Assembly: GCA_035946575.1 (NCBI GenBank)
Contig: DASYZG010000025.1
Location: 8,388 to 72,387 of the forward strand
Direction: 5' to 3'
DNA: 64,000 nt
Source: Gp13-AA77 sp035946575
GTDB lineage: Bacteria > Acidobacteriota > Terriglobia > UBA7540
Shown: positions 1-9,416 of the stretch, one piece after another
Numbering within the stretch: the stretch's first letter is position 1
How the letters are laid out: every line of letters begins with the position of its first letter
The notes under the pieces: generated by a model
Database searches by the model: none
Told to the model about the DNA's origin: nothing
Seen by the model: only the letters and a program-made list of their open reading frames with translations
Translations under genes and position numbers: made by a program

Positions 1-2
1 TG

Positions 3-1376
3 CATGCCTGTTGCTCTTCCTCAGCGGACAACACGTTTCTCGGCGTCAAGGCTGGCAATTTCACAATGTCAGGGGTGGGACACAACACCGCCACGGGTTT
101 CGACGCCCTCTTTGCCAATACGACGGGCGGCGAAAACACCGCTTCGGGCTATTTCGCGCTTTCTGCCAACACGACCGGCAGCAGCAACACGGCTGATGGC
201 CACGAAGCGCTCGAACTCAACACCTCGGGCTTCAACAACACCGCCGTCGGCTTCAGCGCCATGCTCGATAACGGCTCGGGCACAGACAACACCGCGGTGG
301 GCGACAGCGTGCTCAATTTCAACACCACCGGCAGCTTCAACACGGCCGTGGGCGAGACCGCGCTCGGGGGGAACACGACGGGCAAGTTCAACACCGCCCT
401 CGGTACCGGCGCGAGCGTGAGCCCCGGGACTGTGATCAACGCCACGGCGATCGGCGCCGAGGCTATCGCAGGCGAGAGCAACGCCATCGTGCTCGGCTGC
501 ACCAGCAGTACAGCATGCTCGGCAGGAGGCCTGAATCCCGGTGCCGTTCCGCCCAACGTAGGGATCGGGACAGGCGCTCCGGTGGCGCCACTTGATATCA
601 ACGGCAACCTGCTGCAGACCCTGATCGGAGATCCCGGTTGCGGATCAGGCTTCGCTGGTATCGCCTTCCAGAATACAGCGCTGAGCAATTGCCAGAACTA
701 CGCCCTCATTGGAGACAGCCAGGGCGACACATTCGTCCAGGCTCCCGGCTCAGGCGCAACCCTTCACTTGCGCATCTCTCCGAATAAGGACGCCATGACC
801 CTCGCCGACAGCGGCGTCAATACGATCTTCGGCAGTCTGAACGTTACAGGGACCCTGACCAAGGGCAGCGGCTCGTTCAAAATCGACGATCCGCTCGACC
901 CGGCGAACAAGTATCTGTATCACTCATTCGTCGAGTCACCCGACATGATGGATATCTACAACGGCAACGTCACCACGAATAAGCAGGGTGTCGCGATCGT
1001 CGTCCTGCCCGCTTACTTCCAGGCGCTCAACCGCGATTTCCGCTATCAGCTCACCCCGATCGGCCAATTTGCCCAGGTCATCGTTGCGAGAAAAATAGCG
1101 AATAACCGGTTTGTGATTCGCACCAGCAAACCCGGCGTCGAGGTCTCGTGGCAAGTTACCGGTATCCGCCACGACGCCTTCGCCAACGCGCACCGCATTC
1201 CGGTGGAGGAGGAAAAACCGCCCCGGGAACAGGGAAAGTACCTCCATCCGGAACTGTTCGGAGCGCGGCCAGAGGAAGCAGTCGGTTATTCGGCGCCGCC
1301 AGCCGTCCCGGCTCCCGTTCCGGCACCGGTCGCCTCAACCGTCTCAACATCGGCCAGCGCGGAGGCCCGGCGATAA
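3..1376 (+). CDS. Surface/tail-fibre-like protein with NTA-G repeats, 5' end outside window
   Basis: The reading frame is open from the left edge, so the ATG at 66 is internal and the protein is cut off at its N-terminus. The first ~140 visible residues are short repeats of the form G-x-NTA-x-G-x-x-AL-x-x-NTTG, the pattern of YadA-head-like left-handed beta-roll proteins and of some fibre proteins. A linker with GIGT and a FGSLNVTGTLTKGSG segment follows. The last ~170 residues contain KIDDPLDPANKYLYHSFVES, a C-terminal domain I know from secreted repeat proteins of Acidobacteria and relatives. The tail is Pro/Ala-rich and has no obvious membrane anchor or YadA barrel. It is probably exported and sits on the cell surface, but ligand and attachment are unknown. 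It converges on the permease gene at 1494. Confidence 0.75.
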   Translation, partial: HACCSSSADNTFLGVKAGNFTMSGVGHNTATGFDALFANTTGGENTASGYFALSANTTGSSNTADGHEALELNTSGFNNTAVGFSAMLDNGSGTDNTAVGDSVLNFNTTGSFNTAVGETALGGNTTGKFNTALGTGASVSPGTVINATAIGAEAIAGESNAIVLGCTSSTACSAGGLNPGAVPPNVGIGTGAPVAPLDINGNLLQTLIGDPGCGSGFAGIAFQNTALSNCQNYALIGDSQGDTFVQAPGSGATLHLRISPNKDAMTLADSGVNTIFGSLNVTGTLTKGSGSFKIDDPLDPANKYLYHSFVESPDMMDIYNGNVTTNKQGVAIVVLPAYFQALNRDFRYQLTPIGQFAQVIVARKIANNRFVIRTSKPGVEVSWQVTGIRHDAFANAHRIPVEEEKPPREQGKYLHPELFGARPEEAVGYSAPPAVPAPVPAPVASTVSTSASAEARR

Positions 1377-1420
1377 CAAGTCAGGTTTCCAGTCTCTCCC
1401 GGAACGCGGCCCAACAACGG

Positions 1421-1452
1421 CCCCAGTCGGCCACCCAAAGCGCCGACTGGGG
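1421..1452. terminator. Strong hairpin between two convergent genes
   Basis: CCCCAGTCGGC (1421-1431) pairs perfectly with GCCGACTGGGG (1442-1452) around a 10-nt loop. It lies between the stop of the repeat protein (+) and the stop of the permease (-), so it could end transcription from both sides. No clear T-run follows on either strand, which makes it an imperfect intrinsic terminator. Confidence 0.5.
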
Positions 1453-1493
1453 GCTTCGATCAGCCCCCGGGAGGACGCGAGCTATCGCTGTGC

Positions 1494-2882
1494 TTACGGA
1501 TGGGCTTCTGGGACAACCGGCTGGGTGGCCGTGGCGAGGCTTGCCTGCGGCTGCCGGGCGTAGCGCTTCCAGACGAGGTACGCCGGCAGGCCGGTCAACA
1601 TCAACCCCAAACCGGCAAGCGCGGGCGCCGGTCGCGTCACCAGCATGTTGCCGAGGAACCAAACGGTCACGGCCAGAAACAAGAGCGGCGTCACGGGATA
1701 CCCGAACATGCGGTAAGGTCGAGGCACATCAGCCCGCGTCCGCCGCAGCACGATCACGGCCGCGACCATCAGACCGTAGAACACCCACATACCGAACAGC
1801 GCGTAGTCTGCCAGTGATTCGTACGAGCCGCTCAGCACCAGCACCGCCCCCCAGAGCCCTTGCACCAGAATGGCAAAAGCCGGGGTGCCGTAGCGGGAAT
1901 GAACGTCGGCGAATTTGCGGAAGAACAGCCCGTCCCGCGCTTGCGCGAAATAGACGCGCGGAGTGGTGAGAAAGCAGCCGTTCAGCGTGCCCGCGATGGA
2001 AATCAGGATGATCAGCGAAACCAGCGAGCCGCCCGCCGCGCCCAGCACTCGTCCGGCGGCGTCGCCACCCACGTGATTACTGGCGGCGATTTCGGGAATG
2101 GAAAGCACGCGCAGATAAGCCAGGTTCGCGAGCAGATAGACGGCCATCACCGCCAGCGTGCCGAGGACCAGCGCCCACACGATGTTGCGCTGCGGATCGC
2201 GGATCTCACCCGCCACGAAGCTCAACTGTACCCAGCCGTCGTAGGCCAGAAGGCAGGCGATCAGCGCCACTCCAAAGCTGCCGGGTGAGATTCCGGAAGC
2301 GCCCGGAGCCGCGGCGGCGAAATGTCGCGCATGGCCGCTGAGCAGCAAGGCAGCGGCAATGATGATGAGCGCACCTCCGATTTTTGCCAGCGTAAAGCTC
2401 TTCTGGATGGCAGCTCCCAGCCTTACTCCGCGGTAGTTCGCCGATGTAAAGGCGGCCAGAAGCGCCAGACTGAGGACCTTCGAGGCTAGCGGGCTAACCG
2501 GCGTGAAGTAGGAGACGTAGAGGGAAAACACGACCGCCAGCCACGCTACCTGTGCACTGCGTGACACCGTAAGAAACGACCAGCCGCAGAGAAACGCTGC
2601 CAGCGGCCCGAAGGCCTCGCGCACGAACACGTACTGGCCGCCCGTCGCTGGAAACGCGGCGCCCAGCTCGGCGCAGGCCAGAGCTCCGACCAGCGAAATC
2701 AGGCCCGCCACCACCCAAACGCCCATGATCATGGGGACGGAGGGAAGGCTGCGCGCCACCAGATTCGGCACCAGGAAGATGCCGCCGCCGATCATGATCC
2801 CCGCCACGATGGCGAGGGAGTCGCCGAGCGACAGGCGTCGCGCCAGTTCCCGGCCTCCGCTGCTGTCGCTCGCAATGGTCAT
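1494..2882 (-). CDS. APC-family amino acid permease
   Basis: A 462-residue integral membrane transporter of the amino acid-polyamine-organocation superfamily (LAT-like subgroup). The N-terminal GIMIGGGIFLVP matches the first-helix substrate-binding motif of APC proteins, and about 12 hydrophobic segments run to the C-terminus. GALACAELGAAFPATGGQY corresponds to helix 2 and loop 2 of the family. The longest frame begins at 2975, but ATG 2882 is preferred because GGAGGAAG lies 8 nt upstream (2891-2899), while the longer N-terminus is Arg-rich and unlike the family. It most likely moves amino acids across the inner membrane; the substrate cannot be read from sequence. It is downstream of the efflux operon on the same strand but separated by a palindromic repeat, so it is probably transcribed on its own. 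Confidence 0.88.
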   Translation of the reverse strand: MTIASDSSGGRELARRLSLGDSLAIVAGIMIGGGIFLVPNLVARSLPSVPMIMGVWVVAGLISLVGALACAELGAAFPATGGQYVFVREAFGPLAAFLCGWSFLTVSRSAQVAWLAVVFSLYVSYFTPVSPLASKVLSLALLAAFTSANYRGVRLGAAIQKSFTLAKIGGALIIIAAALLLSGHARHFAAAAPGASGISPGSFGVALIACLLAYDGWVQLSFVAGEIRDPQRNIVWALVLGTLAVMAVYLLANLAYLRVLSIPEIAASNHVGGDAAGRVLGAAGGSLVSLIILISIAGTLNGCFLTTPRVYFAQARDGLFFRKFADVHSRYGTPAFAILVQGLWGAVLVLSGSYESLADYALFGMWVFYGLMVAAVIVLRRTRADVPRPYRMFGYPVTPLLFLAVTVWFLGNMLVTRPAPALAGLGLMLTGLPAYLVWKRYARQPQASLATATQPVVPEAHP

Positions 2883-3065
2883 TGGTGGCGGCTTCCTCCG
2901 GCCAAGCGATGCTTGGATCGCCTGTGCGGATCGCGACGGAGCCCGATCATACAGCCGGAGCCGGAGGGCGGGCAAGTGCGGGTACTGGTGTCAGTTGGAA
3001 CGCGGGCATCCCTGGCGCGCGCTCCATTACGACCGGGTAGCGCGAGCCGGCTCGAAACGGCGTAA

Positions 3066-3145
3066 TGGACCAGTTTGGGGTAGAGGCGGCTTCACGCCGC
3101 CGCCGATGGCGGAGTAAACCCGCCTCAACACCTCAAACTGGCCCA
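3066..3145. repeat. 80-bp palindromic repeat with 12-nt terminal inverted repeats
   Basis: TGGACCAGTTTG (3066-3077) faces CAAACTGGCCCA (3134-3145), 11 of 12 paired. The core reads GGCGGCTTCACGCCGCC...GGCGGAGTAAACCCGCC. A related core, inverted, sits at 50336-50398 upstream of grpE and shares the 16-mer CAAACTGGCCCACTAC. The right end touches the stop codon of the RND pump gene (3146-3148), so it may also act as its transcription end. Confidence 0.7.
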
Positions 3146-6100
3146 CTACTCGAAACGGCCATACCGGAGCGCGAGAGCCGGTAGCACGAGAAGGTTGAGC
3201 GCCGTCGATGTCACCAGGCCGCCCAGGATGACAATGGCCATCGGACCCTCGATCTCGCGGCCAGGGTCGCCGCTGCCGAGCGCCAGAGGGAGCAGGCCAA
3301 GCCCGGTTACGAGGGCAGTCATCAGCACGGGCGCCAGACGCTCCGATGAGCCGCGCATGGCCGCATCGAGGCCCCAGGTCATACCCTCGCGCTCCACCAG
3401 ATGCTCGTAATGCGAGATCATCATGATGGAGTTGCGAATAGTGATCCCAAAGAGGGTCACAAAGCCGACGAGTCCTCCTAATGACAGATTTCCGCCCGTG
3501 GCCCAGGCCGCCGCTACGCCGCCGACCAGCGCGAAGGGAAGGTTCATCAGCACCAGCAGCAGGTTCCGGTAATTGCGCATCACGATGGATAGCAACAGGA
3601 TGATTCCGAATCCGGCAAGCAGAGAATGCAGCAGTAACTCCTGGCGGGACCGGGCTTGCGCCTCGGTAGTGCCGGCGAAGGCCACGTACGCGCCGGCCGG
3701 GAAAGAAATACGGGACAGGCGGCGCTGCGCCTCGCGCAGGAAGGCACTGAGGTCTTCACCGGGAACGTTGAGGGTCACGGTCTCGAGGCGGCGGCCGCCG
3801 TCATGCTGGATCACATAACGGCCGGAGGTTTCATAAACATCAGCCAGTTGGCCAAGGGCGACGTAGTTTCCGTCCGGACCTCGCAGGCGCAGGTCACTGA
3901 CGGCCTCCACACTCTGCCGGTCGGCGGGGTCGAGAAAGACCGAGACGTCAAAGATCTGGCTCCCCTGATAGATCTGTCCAGTCACGTCGCCGCCGAACGC
4001 CGTCCGCACCGCATCCAGAACGTCCACGGAATCGAAACCCCAGCGCGCCACGCCGTCGGGCCTGAGGCGCACCACGACCTGTGGCGTTCCCGGCGGAGAC
4101 TGCAGGGTCACGTCGGCAACGCCGTGGATGCCGCTCAGGGCACGTGCCACCGCGCGGCTCTTCTGATCCAGAACGTTGAGGTCGTTCCCGAATACGTTCA
4201 CCGCCAGGCCCGCGGTGAATCCGGAGAGGATCTCGTTGATTCTCTCCACCAGAAAACTGTTCATCGAAAACGTCACGCCGGCAAAACCGGCGAGGGTTTT
4301 GCGAATGCTCGCCTGAGCCGAGTCGTATTCCCCCCCGTTCAGCGGCTTCAATGCCAGTTCGAATTCGCTGGAATACGTTCCATTGACATCGTCGGCCAAT
4401 TCCGCCCTGCCGACCCTTTGGGCCACGAGCCGGATAAACGGCAGCTCAACGAGCGCCCGGGTAACGTGCTGGCCCAGCTCGAGCGATTGCCGTACGGAGG
4501 TTCCTGGAACTGCCGTCATGTGCAGCGTCAGATTTCCCTCGCGCAGTTGCGGTAGAAATGAAGTCTTGAGGGATGGAAACAGCGAGACGCCGGCGAGAAT
4601 GACGAGGCCGACAGCGGACATGACCAGAAGCGGCGCCTTCTCGACTCCCAGCAGCAGGCGCCGGTATCCCTGCTTGAGCAACCGGACCGGTGCCGGGTCG
4701 GGGACCGGAAGATCGCGATCGGCCAGCAGGACCATGGAGAGCGCCGGAGTTACGGTCAGGGCCACCAGCAAGGAAATCAGAATGGCCCAGATGTAGGCGA
4801 TCCCGAGCGGGGCGAAGATGCGGCCGGCAACTCCGGACATCGTGAGTACCGGAAAGAACACCAGAACCACGGCAAAGGTGGCGTACACGACGGCGCTGCG
4901 CACCTCGATTGAGGCGTCGAGAATAACGCGCCAGGCCGCGCGCGGAGCGGGCAAAGTCCGGTTCTCGCGCAGGCGCCGGTAGATGTTTTCCACGTCGATC
5001 ACCGCGTCGTCCACGACCTCGCCGATGGCAATCGCCAGTCCTCCCAGGGTCATGGTGTTCACGCTGAGGCCCATGCGCTGGAGCGCGATGAGGGCGCCCA
5101 GCAGCGAAAGCGGAATCGCGGTGCAGGAAATCGCGGCCGTGCGCAGGTTGAAGAGAAACAGAAAGAGCACCACCACAATCAGAACGGCGCCCATAAGCAG
5201 CGACGACCGGACGTTGTGCAGAGCGGTCTCAATGAAAGAAGCGGGTCGAAAGATGTCCGTCTCGAGTTGCACTCCCTGGGCGGCCAGGCCCGGCCGCAGT
5301 TCCGCGAGAGCCTGGTCCAGCCCACGGGTGACCTGCAGGGTATTGGCCCTGTATTGAGACGAGACCATCAGCACCAGCCCCTGCTTTCCCATGATGGAGG
5401 CGCCGCCGATGGCGGGCGCGGGCGCATCGATCACCTTCGCAACATCGCCCAGGGTGAGATTGGCTCCCTGCTGGCGAATCAGAACCGTCCGGGCCAGTTC
5501 GGCCGGAGTGAGCGACTGTCCGCTGGTCTGGATGATGATTCGCTGGTTGGGCGTGCTGAGGAACCCGGCGCCGCGAATCGCCGTGGCGCGCTGGGTGGCC
5601 GCGATCACATCGCTCACCGCGACGTTGTGGAGGATCAGGCGCTCGGGGTCAAACTGCACCTGGATCTGGCGGGTTTGCGCTCCGAAGATCGCCACCTTGG
5701 CAACGCCCGGCACCGCCAGCAGCCGGCGCCTGACCACCCAGTCAGCCAGCGTCGTAAGCCGCATGAGGGAAAGACTGTCGGAAGTCATGCCGGCCACGAG
5801 CACGGTGCTGGTCGATGAAATGAGCGGCGTCATGACGGGCGTAATGCCCCGGGGCAGCTGCCCGGCGAGCGTCGCCAGGCGTTCCGATACCAGTTGCCGG
5901 TCCAGGTAGACATTGCCTTCGCCGCGAAACACAACCGTGATCACGGAAAGGCCCTGGATCGATCCCGAGCGGATCGCGTCGATGCCGGTGACGCCGATAA
6001 TGGCGTTCTCGATCGGCGTGGTCACGATCTGTTCCACCTGCTGCGGTGAGAGCCCTGGCGCCTCGGTCTGAATGGAAACCTGAGGAGGCGCAAACTCCGG

Positions 6101-6217
6101 AAAGACGTCGTAGTTCGCGGTCTTGAGCGTATAAGCGCCATAGGCCAGCAGCGCGCATCCCAGGGCTATGACGAGTGTCCGGCGCAGGATCGAAAAACGA
6201 ACGATGGATTTCAACAT
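3146..6217 (-). CDS. RND efflux pump, inner-membrane subunit (CzcA/CusA-like)
   Basis: A 1,023-residue proton-driven transporter of the resistance-nodulation-division superfamily, of normal length. Helix 1 is at residues 12-30, followed by the periplasmic porter region with DVFPEFAPPQV, typical of heavy-metal (HME) RND pumps. A second hydrophobic block from about 335 carries the helix-4 charge-relay motif GEVVDDAVIDVEN (about 399-411), with acidic residues D403, D404, D408 and E410 in the stretch where HME pumps keep their proton-relay acids. The second half repeats this architecture. It forms a tripartite complex with the adaptor 12 nt upstream and the TolC-like protein encoded before that. 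Export of divalent or monovalent metal ions is the family expectation; the actual substrate is not fixed by what I see. No sensor or regulator gene is adjacent. Confidence 0.93.
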   Translation of the reverse strand: MLKSIVRFSILRRTLVIALGCALLAYGAYTLKTANYDVFPEFAPPQVSIQTEAPGLSPQQVEQIVTTPIENAIIGVTGIDAIRSGSIQGLSVITVVFRGEGNVYLDRQLVSERLATLAGQLPRGITPVMTPLISSTSTVLVAGMTSDSLSLMRLTTLADWVVRRRLLAVPGVAKVAIFGAQTRQIQVQFDPERLILHNVAVSDVIAATQRATAIRGAGFLSTPNQRIIIQTSGQSLTPAELARTVLIRQQGANLTLGDVAKVIDAPAPAIGGASIMGKQGLVLMVSSQYRANTLQVTRGLDQALAELRPGLAAQGVQLETDIFRPASFIETALHNVRSSLLMGAVLIVVVLFLFLFNLRTAAISCTAIPLSLLGALIALQRMGLSVNTMTLGGLAIAIGEVVDDAVIDVENIYRRLRENRTLPAPRAAWRVILDASIEVRSAVVYATFAVVLVFFPVLTMSGVAGRIFAPLGIAYIWAILISLLVALTVTPALSMVLLADRDLPVPDPAPVRLLKQGYRRLLLGVEKAPLLVMSAVGLVILAGVSLFPSLKTSFLPQLREGNLTLHMTAVPGTSVRQSLELGQHVTRALVELPFIRLVAQRVGRAELADDVNGTYSSEFELALKPLNGGEYDSAQASIRKTLAGFAGVTFSMNSFLVERINEILSGFTAGLAVNVFGNDLNVLDQKSRAVARALSGIHGVADVTLQSPPGTPQVVVRLRPDGVARWGFDSVDVLDAVRTAFGGDVTGQIYQGSQIFDVSVFLDPADRQSVEAVSDLRLRGPDGNYVALGQLADVYETSGRYVIQHDGGRRLETVTLNVPGEDLSAFLREAQRRLSRISFPAGAYVAFAGTTEAQARSRQELLLHSLLAGFGIILLLSIVMRNYRNLLLVLMNLPFALVGGVAAAWATGGNLSLGGLVGFVTLFGITIRNSIMMISHYEHLVEREGMTWGLDAAMRGSSERLAPVLMTALVTGLGLLPLALGSGDPGREIEGPMAIVILGGLVTSTALNLLVLPALALRYGRFE

Positions 6218-6229
6218 GAGTTTTGCGGA

Positions 6230-7276
6230 TCAATCCTCGGGCTGAATCTGGGAACGGAATTCCTCCGAAAGGAGGAATTGCGCGCCGCGCACCACCAGCC
6301 TGGTCTCCGGCGTGAAATTCCGGCCGGCAAAGTAGCCGCCAGAGAGCGGCATGTCCGTAGGCGCTGCTTCGCGCACAAAATGCCCGTCACTCACCCGTTG
6401 ATAGACCCACGCCGCACCCCGCCACCATACGACGGCCGACTGCGGAATCAGGACGCCATGAAGCCGCCGGCCCACCGGCAAATGAGCCAAAAGGTTCATT
6501 GCGGGCTCGAGCGCCGGATAGGCTCGGGCGACATAAAGCTCGCTGACGCCCTGAATGCGAGGATCGACCTGGGGAAACGGCGAAACATAATCGGCGGTGG
6601 CCGTGCTGCCGCCGGGAGTGGAGAGAAGGATCCGGCGCGGAGGTTGGAGTGAACCTCCGAGCGGCAGCGTAAGCTGGACCAGCACCGATTGCTGGTCCAG
6701 CACGCTCGCGAGCAGTGGCGAACCGCCCGCCACCCAGCCGGCCACGGCGCCACCCCAGCTTTGTTGGGCGGCGGAGGCCGCGGTGCTCAGCGTCTTCTGC
6801 GCGGCATCAACACTCGCGCGATCGATCTGCACCGCCCCGCGCGCGGCTTCCAGAGCCTTTTGAGATACATTCTGATTCTCGTTGTAGAGAGCCTGCAGCC
6901 GCTCGTATTCGCTGTTCGAGACCGCGAGTTGCGCCTGCGCCTTCTGCAATTGGGCGCCGGCAGCCACATAGCTGTTGCGGAGCGTCACCAGCGAGCCAGT
7001 CGCCAGCACGGTAGCCGCAGCCGGTTCCTGGCGGGTCGAGTCTACGGTCCGCACCCGGGCGACTTCGACTCCCATGCGTTGCCGGGTGGCGGCATCAAGG
7101 CTGATCGACGTCTGGCCGTTCGTCACCGAGACGCGCGAAGGCATCTTGACGGCTTCCTCTTCATCATCCGTATCCTGGGGCGGGTCGCCGCGGAATTGGG
7201 CATAGGTTCGGAGCAACACCGCCGCGGCAAGCAGAACGAACCCCAGAGCGGCGAGCCCTTTGATTGAAGCTTTCAC
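6230..7276 (-). CDS. RND periplasmic adaptor (membrane fusion protein, CzcB-like)
   Basis: 348 residues. An N-terminal hydrophobic segment (about 7-24) anchors or exports the protein. Next comes a beta-barrel-type segment (SLDAATRQRMGVEVARV), an alpha-helical hairpin rich in Gln and Ala (about 125-175: LQKAQAQLAVSNSEYERLQ) that would contact the TolC tunnel, and a C-terminal membrane-proximal region with GVLIPQSAVVWWRGAAWVY. It is shorter than classic CzcB and has no His-rich N-terminal extension. Its ATG overlaps the stop of the TolC-like gene (7273-7276, ATGA type), so the two are translationally coupled. It links the inner-membrane pump to the outer-membrane channel. Confidence 0.9.
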   Translation of the reverse strand: MKASIKGLAALGFVLLAAAVLLRTYAQFRGDPPQDTDDEEEAVKMPSRVSVTNGQTSISLDAATRQRMGVEVARVRTVDSTRQEPAAATVLATGSLVTLRNSYVAAGAQLQKAQAQLAVSNSEYERLQALYNENQNVSQKALEAARGAVQIDRASVDAAQKTLSTAASAAQQSWGGAVAGWVAGGSPLLASVLDQQSVLVQLTLPLGGSLQPPRRILLSTPGGSTATADYVSPFPQVDPRIQGVSELYVARAYPALEPAMNLLAHLPVGRRLHGVLIPQSAVVWWRGAAWVYQRVSDGHFVREAAPTDMPLSGGYFAGRNFTPETRLVVRGAQFLLSEEFRSQIQPED

Positions 7277-8679
7277 GGTTTTCCTCCTGCAGCCGCCGGG
7301 AGGACGGGCGGCACGTCGTCCTCAGGCTGGAGCGGCTTTTGCATGGCCGCCTCCAGCACGCCGAGCGCGCTCTGCGTTTGAAACAGCGCCTTGATCCACA
7401 CCCCGGTTGCCGCCGACCCTTGCAGGAGCACCGCGTTGAGCGAGAGCCAGTCGGCCTCGCCGGCCGCCACCTGCTCGCGGGACATCGGCTCCTGCAGTTG
7501 ACGCAGATTCGCGAGCACCTGCTGCGCCTCGTCGAACTGCGCGTACGCCGAGCGGTATTGGGCCAGGGCCTGCCCGGTGTCGGCGATCACACGCGCCTCG
7601 GTGGCCACCAGATGATCCGCGGCCTGCTTGCGTCGCGCCTCGGCTTCGGCGATCGGCCCCTGGTTGCGGTTGAAGATCGGAAGCGTGACCGAGAGTACGG
7701 GCGAAAAGAAGTTGTCGCCCTGCTCATAGGTGTAGCCGGGGCCGAGGCTGAAGCCCGGCTTTTGCCTGGCGATTTCGAGTTGCAGGGCGGACTCCGCCAC
7801 ACCGTATTCGGCGAGGGCCTGCCGCACATCGAGACGATTCAGAACGGCGTCGCGCCGGACTTCCGCGGCTGGGAACGATCCCGGCGCGGGAGGCTGGCTG
7901 AAGTCGTGCCAATCGAACTGCACGTTCTCGAGAGCGGCTTCCGGGATGCCGATGGCCGCCGCAAGCGCGGCCCTGGTTTCGCCGATACGCCCCAGCGCCG
8001 CGCGGGCAGCCAGCCGCGCGTTGAAAAGATCGGCACGCGCCGATTCGACAGCCGGTCTCGCAGTCTCGCCGGCATCCAGGCGCTTTTCGAGCCGCCTCAC
8101 CCGATCGGACTGTAACCCTTCCGCGACTCGCCACAAATCGACACTGCGCTCGGCCACCAGCACATCAAGCAGCGCGACCCGCACCCTGCTGCGCACCGTC
8201 CAGACGGTCTGCGCGAGATTGAGCCGCGCGGCCTCGCTGAGGTTCCTGGCAGCCTGGATTTGATACCTGCGCTTGCCGGCGGTCACCACCGGAATCGCGA
8301 AGCTCAGATCGAAAAGATAAGGGCTCGGGATGCCGGGCGAGACGCTGAGCGTTGGATTGGGCTTCATGCCCGCCGTTACGATCGCGGCCTGCGCGGTCAC
8401 CACCTGGGCGCGGGCCGCCTCGAGGTCGGGACTGAAGTAAAACGCCGCCAGAGTGAGCAACTGCAGATCCCATTTCGCGGGCGGCCAGGCAGCGGCCGAA
8501 AGAGCAGGATTCTGGCGAATGAACTGCTCGAGGCCGCCGTCGGAGAGGCTGCGTTCCTCGAGGTGCTGCGCCGTCAGCGCGGGCGAGAGCGGAACCGGAT
8601 GGTACTGCTGCGGCGGCGCGCAACTCGCCGTCGGCAAGAGTACGGCGCAAACCAGGACCAGATTTTGCAGGGTCTTCAC
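7273..8679 (-). CDS. TolC-family outer-membrane efflux protein (CzcC-like)
   Basis: 468 residues, the usual size. The N-terminus MKTLQNLVLVCAVLLP is a signal peptide ending in TASC, which can be read as a lipobox with Cys20 as acylation site; many CzcC/OprM proteins are lipoproteins. Two OEP repeats follow, each mostly amphipathic helix rich in Ala, Gln and Arg, with short barrel strands such as FDLSFAIPV and SPVLSVTLPIFNRNQGPI; the second is a well conserved OEP strand-turn motif. It would form the trimeric exit duct of the efflux system whose adaptor and pump are encoded directly downstream. Confidence 0.9.
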   Translation of the reverse strand: MKTLQNLVLVCAVLLPTASCAPPQQYHPVPLSPALTAQHLEERSLSDGGLEQFIRQNPALSAAAWPPAKWDLQLLTLAAFYFSPDLEAARAQVVTAQAAIVTAGMKPNPTLSVSPGIPSPYLFDLSFAIPVVTAGKRRYQIQAARNLSEAARLNLAQTVWTVRSRVRVALLDVLVAERSVDLWRVAEGLQSDRVRRLEKRLDAGETARPAVESARADLFNARLAARAALGRIGETRAALAAAIGIPEAALENVQFDWHDFSQPPAPGSFPAAEVRRDAVLNRLDVRQALAEYGVAESALQLEIARQKPGFSLGPGYTYEQGDNFFSPVLSVTLPIFNRNQGPIAEAEARRKQAADHLVATEARVIADTGQALAQYRSAYAQFDEAQQVLANLRQLQEPMSREQVAAGEADWLSLNAVLLQGSAATGVWIKALFQTQSALGVLEAAMQKPLQPEDDVPPVLPAAAGGKP

Positions 8680-8871
8680 TGCCGCACCTTAAGAGTTTCC
8701 CGGCGAGGCGGAGCGCGGGAGCGCGAGTCGTCGCGGCCGCCGGTTACCCGAGCGTCGCCACGGGAACGACGCCTGCACGGCGATAGGCCCAACGCCTTCG
8801 GAATCACTTCCGGCCCGGAGGGGTTCAGGAACAGGTTGAACGCCGGCGCATGCGTCTCGAAAAGGAGCGGT

Positions 8872-9195
8872 TTAAACGCGGAGCGGTGAAGGAGGAGAGT
8901 GTGAAGAGGCGGACGATGTGGCAAACACCCGCACAGGCGCAAGGGTGGGGACCGTTGCCGCCTGTTCGGCCAGTCTCCTGGCGGCGGATAGAACTCGCTC
9001 TCGCCACTTGCGGAAGAGCAACGAAACCACGAAGAACACGGCCAGCACCAGGGTGACCGCGCCGCCGGCGTTGCGCTGCACATCATGCAACTCTTCGCGT
9101 GGGGAATCCCAGGAGTCAAAGCTCGCGGCGAGAGGACCCGAAAGATAGCATCCCAGCCACACCAGCAGCACGATCTTGATGAGGCGCAGCTTCAT
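8872..9195 (-). CDS. Small membrane protein heading the efflux operon, unknown function
   Basis: 107 residues. A hydrophobic N-terminus (about 5-24, ending GPLAASF) looks like a signal anchor or cleavable signal, and a second membrane segment is GGAVTLVLAVFFVVSLLF (about 44-61). A basic stretch and a Ser/Pro/Ala tail follow. I do not recognise the family. It lies 192 nt upstream of the TolC-like gene on the same strand with no visible terminator between them, so it may be the first gene of the efflux operon. A membrane-bound accessory or metal-sensing role is possible, but there is no Cys- or His-rich metal site to support it. Confidence 0.55.
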   Translation of the reverse strand: MKLRLIKIVLLVWLGCYLSGPLAASFDSWDSPREELHDVQRNAGGAVTLVLAVFFVVSLLFRKWRERVLSAARRLAEQAATVPTLAPVRVFATSSASSHSPPSPLRV

Positions 9196-9250
9196 CGGAG
9201 CTTCACTCTATCATGGCCAATCCTGCGCGGGCAATCGTGGGCGATGTCGA

Positions 9251-9404
9251 GTACTGGTGTCGTCCGATGACTCGCCAATTCGTCATCCCCGCGCAAGCGG
9301 GAATCCACGTCTTGAGATTCTCCTCGCCTGTTCGCTTGTGGATTCCCGCTTGCGCGGGAATGACGGACGGGAGGGCGTCGTTCCGAGTCGAATTACACCA
9401 GTAC
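9251..9404. repeat. 154-bp nested palindrome (REP/MITE-like)
   Basis: The inner arms are 9281-9308 and 9338-9365, almost perfectly inverted around CCCGCGCAAGCGGGAATCCA. The outer arms GTACTGGTGT (9251-9260) and ACACCAGTAC (9395-9404) are perfect. The inner motif is a very common intergenic palindrome across bacteria. GGTACTGGTGT occurs again at about 2980, suggesting a second degraded end upstream of the permease. Confidence 0.75.
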
Positions 9405-9416
9405 CCGGCGGCGGGT

